A DNA stretch of 38,803 nucleotides from Sideroxydans sp. (GTDB lineage Bacteria > Pseudomonadota > Gammaproteobacteria > Burkholderiales > Gallionellaceae): the NCBI GenBank assembly GCA_011620315.1, contig WOZO01000102.1, positions 1-38,803 of the forward strand. The letters run 5' to 3'. A program made the position numbers and the translations under genes. The notes beneath the pieces were generated by a model. That model saw only the letters and a list, made by a program, of their open reading frames with translations. It ran no database searches and was not told the DNA's origin. This document shows, in pieces, positions 34,251 to 38,803 of the stretch. How positions within the stretch are numbered: position 1 is the first letter of the stretch; each line of letters begins with the position of its first letter.

Positions 34251-34275
34251 GTCATTCCCGCGAAAGCGGGGGCCA
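34251..34275. repeat. ATTCCCGCGAAAGCGGG-type repeat
   Basis: GTCATTCCCGCGAAAGCGGG with its small internal hairpin (CCCGC/GCGGG) is a widespread intergenic palindrome in proteobacteria. Here it lies in the 177-bp gap between the toxin gene and the PAP2 gene, and no gene is visible there. Confidence 0.6.
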
Positions 34276-34376
34276 GTGTTTGTCTGACTAGGTTCCCACC
34301 ATGCGAGCAGTCGTTGTGCGGCTTGCCTGCTTACCCCTTTGCGCGGTAACGAAAAAATCGAATGGATCAGTCAAAG

Positions 34377-34400
34377 GTAGGGTGCGCAAGCGCACCCTAC
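34377..34400 (-). terminator. Hairpin after the PAP2 gene
   Basis: GTAGGGTGCGC (34377-34387), AA, then GCGCACCCTAC (34390-34400) is a perfect 11-bp stem. It lies just beyond the stop of the minus-strand PAP2 gene and could end its transcript. The GTAGGGTGCG type is also a common dispersed palindrome. Confidence 0.6.
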
Positions 34401-34402
34401 GA

Positions 34403-34936
34403 CTACAAGATCAGGAACGACACCCAGGCGATTATCCCCCCCAGCGCCGCACCGGCCAGCACATCGCTGGGGTAGTGCAGACCGAGGATGGGGCGCGACA
34501 GTGCGACCATCGCCGAGAACGGCACCAGCAACCAGAACAGGCCTGGGTAATAAGACAGCGCCACGATGCAGAACACGGTGGCGTGCAGGGTGTGGCCGGA
34601 AGGGAAGCTGAACTGGTCCAGCGTCTTGCCAACACATTTGATCGCGGGGTAAACGTTGAAAGGGCGCGGACGCAAGGTCTTGCCCTTGATAAGTTTGTAC
34701 AGCAGCGTGCCGCAACCGCCCGCGAGCAGCATGTGCAACACGGCGGGCACCGCTTCGTAACCATCCTGTAGCAGGAAAGAGATCATCAGCACATACCAGA
34801 ACACGCCGTCGCCCAAACGGCTGGCGATGCGGAACAGGTTGCGCAGGGTGAAGCTGCGGCTCAGCCGGTTGCACGAAACGCACAACGCGACATCGAACTG
34901 CTTAATCTGTTGCAGCGGAGAGCTCAGGTTGTCCAT
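34403..34936 (-). CDS. PAP2-family lipid phosphatase
   Basis: This 177-residue integral membrane phosphatase has all three PAP2 motifs: KLIKGKTLRPRP (81-92), PSGH (112-115) and SRPILGLHYPSD (147-158), with the catalytic histidines present. Members dephosphorylate phosphatidate, undecaprenyl diphosphate or similar lipids. The start overlaps the 3' end of the upstream glycosyltransferase gene by 35 bp and has a good GGGAGTG ribosome binding site. The pairing suggests a shared lipid or glycan pathway. Confidence 0.88.
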   Translation of the reverse strand: MDNLSSPLQQIKQFDVALCVSCNRLSRSFTLRNLFRIASRLGDGVFWYVLMISFLLQDGYEAVPAVLHMLLAGGCGTLLYKLIKGKTLRPRPFNVYPAIKCVGKTLDQFSFPSGHTLHATVFCIVALSYYPGLFWLLVPFSAMVALSRPILGLHYPSDVLAGAALGGIIAWVSFLIL

Positions 34937-36116
34937 GTTTCACTCCCTGTGAACGTACGGTATCTACCAGAACAGCTTCCATCTGACCCATGATGTGTTC
35001 CCAGGTCAGCGATTCAACCGTGTCGCGTGCAGTCTTGCCCAGTCGGCGCACGCGCGGCAGATCGTTCGCCAGCGTGCGTGCCTCGGCGATGAAGGCATCG
35101 CTGTCGGCATAGGTCGCCAGCAGGCCGTTCACGTCATGTTTGATGTGTTGCTGCGCGGCGGCGTAGTTGTAGGCGAGCGTCGCCAGTCCGCTGGCCATCG
35201 CCTCGACGGTCACGTTGCCGTAGGTCTCGGTCAGGCTGGGGTAGAGGAAGATGTCACCGGAAGCGTAATGGCGCGCCAGCGCCTCGCCGGTCTGCATACC
35301 CGCGAAGATCACCTGCGGATGCTGCTTCTGCAGTTCGGCGCGCGCCGGGCCATCGCCCACCATCACCAGACGCAGCAGCGGGTTGATCTTGCGCATCTGC
35401 TCGAACGCCTGGATCACCACCTGCAGGTTCTTCTCCGGCGCGATGCGGCTCACCAGCATCACCACCGGCGTGTCATCGTCCGCGTTCCATGTCGCGCGCA
35501 GTTCCGCATCGCGCTTGGCCGGATGGAACAACTCGGTATCCACCCCGCGCGACACCACCAGCACGTTCTGATACCCCTCGTGCTCCAGTTGCTGTTGCAG
35601 CGAAGCGGTGGGCACCAGCGTGCAGGCCGACTTGTTGTGGAAGTGGCGCAGGTAAGCGGCGATGGGCTTCTTCAACAGGCCGATGCCGTAGTGCTGCGTG
35701 TAATTGTGGAAATTGGTATGGAAATCCGTGCTCACCGGGATCGCAAGCTTGCGCGCCGCCGACAACGCCGACCAGCCCAGCGGCCCCTCGGTCGCGATGT
35801 GCACCACGTCCGGCCGCTGCGCGCGCCACAGCTTCAGCAGCAGGTTCTTCGCGGGTAGGCCGGATTTCAGTTCCGGGTAGCCGGGGATCGGCATGCCCGA
35901 CACCAGCGTCTCCGCATAGTTAGCCTCGGCGGCCGGCGCATCCTGCTTGCCCTGCCGCGGGCGGATCATATGGATGCGATGCCCGCGCTTGAGCAGCCCG
36001 TGCACCATGCGGCCGATGGTGATGGCCACGCCGTTCACTTCCGGCACATAGGTTTCGGTAACCAGCGCGATACTCAGCGCTGGCGCGACTTGGAGAGTTT
36101 CGTTTGGTGTATTCAT
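34902..36116 (-). CDS. GT4-family glycosyltransferase
   Basis: This 404-residue protein has the GT-B fold with an N-terminal acceptor domain (IALVTETYVPEVNGVAITIG, then VHIATEGPLGWSALSAARKL and STDFHTNFHNYTQHYG) and a C-terminal donor domain (VVSRGVDTELFHP, MLVSRIAPEKNLQVVIQAFE, SLTETYGNVTVEAMASG). It resembles GDP-mannose- or UDP-sugar-dependent mannosyl/glucosyltransferases acting on lipid acceptors. The start at 36116 is chosen; 36125 adds three residues, and neither has a strong ribosome binding site. It shares an operon with the PAP2 gene. Donor and acceptor are not identifiable by eye. Confidence 0.88.
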   Translation of the reverse strand: MNTPNETLQVAPALSIALVTETYVPEVNGVAITIGRMVHGLLKRGHRIHMIRPRQGKQDAPAAEANYAETLVSGMPIPGYPELKSGLPAKNLLLKLWRAQRPDVVHIATEGPLGWSALSAARKLAIPVSTDFHTNFHNYTQHYGIGLLKKPIAAYLRHFHNKSACTLVPTASLQQQLEHEGYQNVLVVSRGVDTELFHPAKRDAELRATWNADDDTPVVMLVSRIAPEKNLQVVIQAFEQMRKINPLLRLVMVGDGPARAELQKQHPQVIFAGMQTGEALARHYASGDIFLYPSLTETYGNVTVEAMASGLATLAYNYAAAQQHIKHDVNGLLATYADSDAFIAEARTLANDLPRVRRLGKTARDTVESLTWEHIMGQMEAVLVDTVRSQGVKHGQPELSAATD

Positions 36117-36125
36117 GGCGCGCAT

Positions 36126-36485
36126 CGTGGCGCGGATGCATGAATATTTGATTACGGGGGGGTGAAGAGTTTGTGACGGGGGAGGGGGCTAAGAAAAAAA
36201 TATATAGGCCGTCGAAGTCGTTGACGTCTTTGTGTTGGATGTTTACGGTTCGTGTCGGTGAAGTTTGAAGTGCATTCAATCGACACCTGCCCCTTTCTAA
36301 GTTCTGTTCAGTGATCGGGGTATTGGGGGGTGTATTTGTCGGGTTATTTAGGGTGTGCGAAAAATTGACCGTCTTTAAATTCAACACATAAAAAAACAGA
36401 ATTCCAGATTAGACACATCGAAGGTGCCTTTCGCGGCATTTTTTTAGGGTGTCTACTTTAACGTTAGGTTTTTCAGAGGGGTAGT
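36126..36485. other. AT-rich intergenic region with nested hairpin
   Basis: There is no gene here that I can support. The region is much more AT-rich than the flanks. TAGACAC (36410-36416) pairs with GTGTCTA (36449-36455), and inside it TGCC (36425-36428) pairs with GGCA (36435-36438), followed by seven T residues (36439-36445). The nested stem could be a terminator for a plus-strand transcript. Just after it, GTTAGGT (36463-36469) matches the integron core consensus GTTRRRY. Confidence 0.5.
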
Positions 36486-37022
36486 ATGCTCAACATTCTC
36501 ACAGGCGAATTTTTCCTTAAGTTCATGCCAAATGGCGGGAAAGCGGTTCTATTTAGAGCAGCTTTTGTTTCTGTATACCTCTACCTAGTTGCTATAGCGA
36601 TAAAGTCATATACCGGCGATGGTGCTGTCCTTGTGTTCTCGCTTGAGCAACTCTTCGCTGAAGTGAATGAAACTATTCCATGGGCCGGCGCAATTTTCGG
36701 CGCAGTTTACGCGGCTTTGTATGCACGATTTTCGTCCCAGTGGACGTACCTGGCTGACCTTTACAATCAGCAGTTGGCGGTCGCGGTGACCGCGTCCGAA
36801 GGAAACCTGAATGAAGAAAACTATGCAATCTGGCAGGCGGCATTTATTGAAGATGCCGTTTGCATGCATTTGGCAACTAAGCGAGGTTTTAGCAATGCGA
36901 TCTATTCGATGCTTAAGGAGCAGCAGATTAGGAATATTCTTGAGAAAGATGGCCACTTTGGAACGGATCGTGTTCAAGAACTAGAGGCCAAACTAAAGGC
37001 GATTTTCGAAGGAAATCCCTAA
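36486..37022 (+). CDS. Small membrane protein of unknown function
   Basis: This 178-residue protein belongs to no family I recognise. Two hydrophobic helices are visible, about residues 20-39 (AVLFRAAFVSVYLYLVAIAI) and 62-81 (ETIPWAGAIFGAVYAALYARF). A soluble C-terminal region follows, containing AIWQAAFIEDAVCMHLATKRG and ending in a charged helix. A GAGGGG motif precedes the ATG. Its base composition is lower in GC than the genes to the left, a sign of different origin, and a GTTAGGT box lies 17 bp upstream. Confidence 0.75.
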   Translation: MLNILTGEFFLKFMPNGGKAVLFRAAFVSVYLYLVAIAIKSYTGDGAVLVFSLEQLFAEVNETIPWAGAIFGAVYAALYARFSSQWTYLADLYNQQLAVAVTASEGNLNEENYAIWQAAFIEDAVCMHLATKRGFSNAIYSMLKEQQIRNILEKDGHFGTDRVQELEAKLKAIFEGNP

Positions 37023-37086
37023 CCCGCCAGTCGAGTGGTATTGCGCTAAAGCGCGTAGCCCCTTGTATCTTAGCTCCAGGTTATGC
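37017..37086. other. Possible attC-like cassette boundary
   Basis: CCCTAAC (37017-37023, including the stop of the previous gene) and GTTATGC (37080-37086) bound a 70-bp spacer with a central GCGCT-AA-AGCGC hairpin. Their layout resembles the R''...R' ends of integron attC sites, but both depart from the strict consensus by one base and the arms pair weakly. Confidence 0.25.
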
Positions 37087-37127
37087 ATCAGATTCCACAG
37101 CACCTTTTCTTTAGGAGAGAAACATAA

Positions 37128-37580
37128 ATGGCCGTTAATCCGCTGCTGAATTGGCATAAACCCATTGATCTTCCAGATGGGAAGACAGACGCCGCAGTCA
37201 AGCTAATCCCCTCTAAACCTGGCATCTACGTGTTCTTTCGAGAGTTTGGAAGTAGTGTCCAAATCTTCTACGTCGGTAAAGCGCTGAAGCTTCAGGGGCG
37301 AATCAAGGGGCAGCTCAACAATCACAGCCTAATGACGGCAATAAGCCGAGCCAAGAACGGCAAACGCAAGCTTGTTTGGGCTGAACTGAAGCTGAAGCCG
37401 GGTCAAACTGTTGACAGTGCTCTGAAAGCGGCAGAAAAGCTCATGATCCGACACTTTGTTGAAGAGGGACAGCCGGTTCACAATATTCAAGGCAAGAGAA
37501 TTCCTGTTCAAACCCTAACGAACAAGCTGATTAAAGAGGTCAAACACTTTGTTCCCAGTTCTGTCACCGTTGACGCATAA
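37128..37580 (+). CDS. GIY-YIG-like nuclease domain protein
   Basis: This 150-residue protein has the GIY-YIG pattern: PGIYVF (Gly32-Ile33-Tyr34), FYVGKA (Tyr48-Val49-Gly50), Arg58 in LQGRIKGQ, Glu103 in AEKLMIRHF and Asn119 in PVHNIQGK, matching the catalytic Tyr, Arg, Glu and Asn of the family. It is small and stands alone, as in several poorly characterised GIY-YIG proteins. A TTAGGAGAG site precedes the ATG. It follows the unknown membrane protein gene on the same strand and has similarly low GC. It could be part of a defence or mobile unit, but this is unproven. Confidence 0.75.
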   Translation: MAVNPLLNWHKPIDLPDGKTDAAVKLIPSKPGIYVFFREFGSSVQIFYVGKALKLQGRIKGQLNNHSLMTAISRAKNGKRKLVWAELKLKPGQTVDSALKAAEKLMIRHFVEEGQPVHNIQGKRIPVQTLTNKLIKEVKHFVPSSVTVDA

Positions 37581-37609
37581 CCTTTCGCTCTGTAATCAAA
37601 TGAATCAAA

Positions 37610-37670
37610 GGGGCCAGGCTCGAATATTTGGAGAGCTAAATGGAGCTAAACGGGTCAGCCTCGGATTAAC
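37610..37670. repeat. Imperfect GGGTCAG-type repeats before the HTH gene
   Basis: GGGGCCAGGCTCGAATATT (from 37610) and CGGGTCAGCCTCGGATTAAC (37651-37670) are diverged copies of one sequence. Both share GGG-T/C-CAG with the repeats at 38720-38803. No gene is visible in the 179-bp gap apart from these and the following promoter. Confidence 0.5.
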
Positions 37671-37708
37671 GTCCCACCCTCTCGCCCACCCCGTGCCTAG
37701 TAGTAATT

Positions 37709-37758
37709 ATGTTTCTCATTGTTGACATTTATCCATAAATACAAATAATGAGAAACAT
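37709..37758 (+). promoter_or_regulatory. Promoter and paired operators of the HTH/AbiEii genes
   Basis: TTGACA (37722-37727) and ATAATG (37745-37750) form a near-consensus sigma-70 promoter with a 17-bp spacer. The exact inverted copies ATGTTTCTCATT (37709-37720) and AATGAGAAACAT (37747-37758) sit just upstream of the -35 and over the -10. This is the layout of an autoregulated antitoxin promoter. Confidence 0.75.
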
Positions 37759-37759
37759 T

Positions 37760-38242
37760 ATGCCTACCAACCCCTCCATCCTTGCAAGCACCACTGCCGA
37801 CAAGCTGATCGCTCTGGGTGGGCAGATTCGTGCGCAGCGCAAGGCGTTGCGTATCAGTGCAACCGCTGCGGCGGAGGCGGCGGGTATGTCGCGCGTGACT
37901 TTGCACCGTATCGAAAAGGGGGAGCCTTCGGTCGCCATGGGCGCGTACCTGAGTGCGATGGCGGTGCTGAACATGGATCTTGGCATCGTCGATTCGGCTG
38001 CCGATGTGCCGATTTCGGATCGCACCGGCTGGATCCCCGCGCGCATCGATCTGTCCGATTACCCGCAACTCAAACAGCTTGCCTGGCAAGTGCATGGCGG
38101 CGGTGAGTTGTCGCCGACAGAGGCGTTGAGCATCTATGAGCGCAACTGGCGTCATATCGATGTGAAGTCGCTGGCGCCGCGTGAGCAGCAGTTGATCGAT
38201 GCATTGCGTAGCGGATTGGGCGGGCAAATTGGAACTGTTTAA
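37760..38242 (+). CDS. XRE-type HTH antitoxin-like regulator
   Basis: This 160-residue protein has an N-terminal Cro/CI-type helix-turn-helix (LGGQIRAQRKALRISATAAA, then AGMSRVTLHRIEKGEPSV). The C-terminal half, with WIPARIDLSDYPQLKQLAWQ and ending SGLGGQIGTV, has no domain I recognise. The ATG at 37760 is favoured because the promoter -10 ends at 37750, so an earlier ATG at 37748 would lie inside it. The transcript would then start within a few bases of the start codon. It overlaps the next gene by 14 bp and very likely represses its own promoter. Confidence 0.8.
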   Translation: MPTNPSILASTTADKLIALGGQIRAQRKALRISATAAAEAAGMSRVTLHRIEKGEPSVAMGAYLSAMAVLNMDLGIVDSAADVPISDRTGWIPARIDLSDYPQLKQLAWQVHGGGELSPTEALSIYERNWRHIDVKSLAPREQQLIDALRSGLGGQIGTV

Positions 38243-38803
38243 CCGTCCGCACCATCGGCAGATCGCCCATGTCCTCGGCTCCCTCGATGGCACTATTTTG
38301 CGTGCGCACGATTGTCTGTTCGGCGGCGGAACGGCGATTGCGCTTCGCTATGGCGAATATCGCGAGTCGGTCGACATCGACTTTCTGGTGTCGGACATCA
38401 CCCGTTACCGCGACTTGCGTCAGCTACTCACCGGAACGGATGGGATCGCTGCGCTCGTGCGCGAGGGCGCGGTCCCCTTGGTGCAGACCCGCGAGATACG
38501 GGCGGATCAATATGGTATCCGCACGATGTTGCAGGGGACGGACATGCCGATCAAGTTCGAGATCATCCTTGAAGGGCGAATCGCGTTGGCGGCACCCGGC
38601 AGCAAGGATGAGATCTGCGGTATCGCGACATTGACGGCAGTGGATATGGCCGCCGGCAAATTGCTGGCTAATTCGGATCGCTGGAATGACGACGGTGTAT
38701 TTAATCGCGACATCATCGACCTAGTCTCGGGGTCACCTAGTCTCGGGGTCAGGTCTTGCATTACGACATTCCTCTCGGGCTATAGGAGTCTCGGGGTCAG
38801 GTC
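38229..38803 (+). CDS. AbiEii-family nucleotidyltransferase (partial)
   Basis: The frame starting at TTG 38229 begins MELFNRPHHRQIAHVLGSLD and contains CLFGGGTAIALRYGEYRESV-DIDFLVSD, the nucleotidyltransferase GG-x-DID motif of AbiEii/AbiGii toxins. No ATG start exists, so it is easily missed. It overlaps the HTH gene, forming a likely antitoxin/toxin pair. After residues VFNRDIIDL (about 38719) the frame enters 16-bp repeats and stays open to the window edge, so the authentic C-terminus is either replaced by repeat-encoded residues or lies beyond the window. The gene is partial here. Confidence 0.75.
   Translation, partial: MELFNRPHHRQIAHVLGSLDGTILRAHDCLFGGGTAIALRYGEYRESVDIDFLVSDITRYRDLRQLLTGTDGIAALVREGAVPLVQTREIRADQYGIRTMLQGTDMPIKFEIILEGRIALAAPGSKDEICGIATLTAVDMAAGKLLANSDRWNDDGVFNRDIIDLVSGSPSLGVRSCITTFLSGYRSLGVR
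38720..38803. repeat. AGTCTCGGGGTCA direct repeats at window edge
   Basis: CCTAGTCTCGGGGTCA occurs twice in tandem (38720-38735, 38736-38751). The 17-mer AGTCTCGGGGTCAGGTC occurs at 38739-38755 and again at 38787-38803, exactly at the last base. I recall such GGGGTCAGGTC sequences beside IS200-like (REP-associated) transposase genes, but none is visible here. Confidence 0.75.

Noticed and set aside
36126-36387. Minus-strand open frame upstream of the glycosyltransferase
   Set aside because: It is low-complexity, out of frame with the glycosyltransferase and lacks a ribosome binding site or domain.
38312-38572. ATG-started 86-residue open frame inside the AbiEii region
   Set aside because: It is out of frame with the clear nucleotidyltransferase motif, which is read from the TTG start at 38229.

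Overview
This 38.8 kb window is high-GC, compact, mostly plus-strand bacterial chromosome. Gene content and protein style (a DnaE of about 1165 residues, a Hyf-like membrane complex, a phnF-D-C-E-G-to-P C-P lyase cluster, an E. coli-type glucokinase) suggest a betaproteobacterium, perhaps of the Nitrosomonadales or Gallionellaceae kind. That placement is an inference from overall appearance. No rRNA, tRNA or CRISPR array was seen.

Layout. 1-463 is a gene-poor leader. 464-3961 is dnaE. 4052-7687 encodes a very large sensor with CBS, PAS, GGDEF and EAL domains. 7905-10244 holds two secreted proteins, a FecR-domain protein and a transglutaminase-like protein, that carry matching aromatic 11/18-residue repeats. 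10435-17600 is a six-gene operon, hyfB-C-E-F-G-I, resembling hydrogenase-4 or complex I. Its large subunit has lost all four Ni-binding cysteines and the operon has no ferredoxin subunit, so it looks like a hydrogenase-related proton- or ion-moving complex and not a hydrogenase. A convergent glucokinase and a secreted zinc-dependent phospholipase-C-like protein follow.

19631-31376 is a complete phosphonate system: the repressor PhnF, the PhnDCE importer, the C-P lyase core PhnGHIJ with PhnK and PhnL, the finishing enzymes PhnM, PhnN and PhnP, and an EamA-type transporter joined by a start/stop overlap. The same 10-bp near-palindrome lies before phnF and before phnG and is a good candidate PhnF operator. 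A 38-bp perfect palindrome separates phnD from phnC. An inverted array of ACACGAAAT-type repeats sits between phnK and phnL, the one wide gap in otherwise overlapping genes. PhnK carries an unusual four-cysteine insertion.

From 31377 the character changes to accessory DNA: a chemoreceptor, a YkgJ-type cysteine-cluster protein, an antitoxin/ParE-RelE toxin pair, a PAP2 phosphatase overlapping a glycosyltransferase, two lower-GC genes (a small membrane protein and a GIY-YIG protein) with integron-cassette-like borders, and finally an autoregulated HTH/AbiEii nucleotidyltransferase pair. The last gene starts at TTG and runs into GGGGTCAGG-type repeats at the window edge. Phosphorus scavenging (phn), lipid phosphate removal and glycosyl transfer in one neighbourhood suggest adaptation to phosphate-poor conditions, but this link is only an inference.
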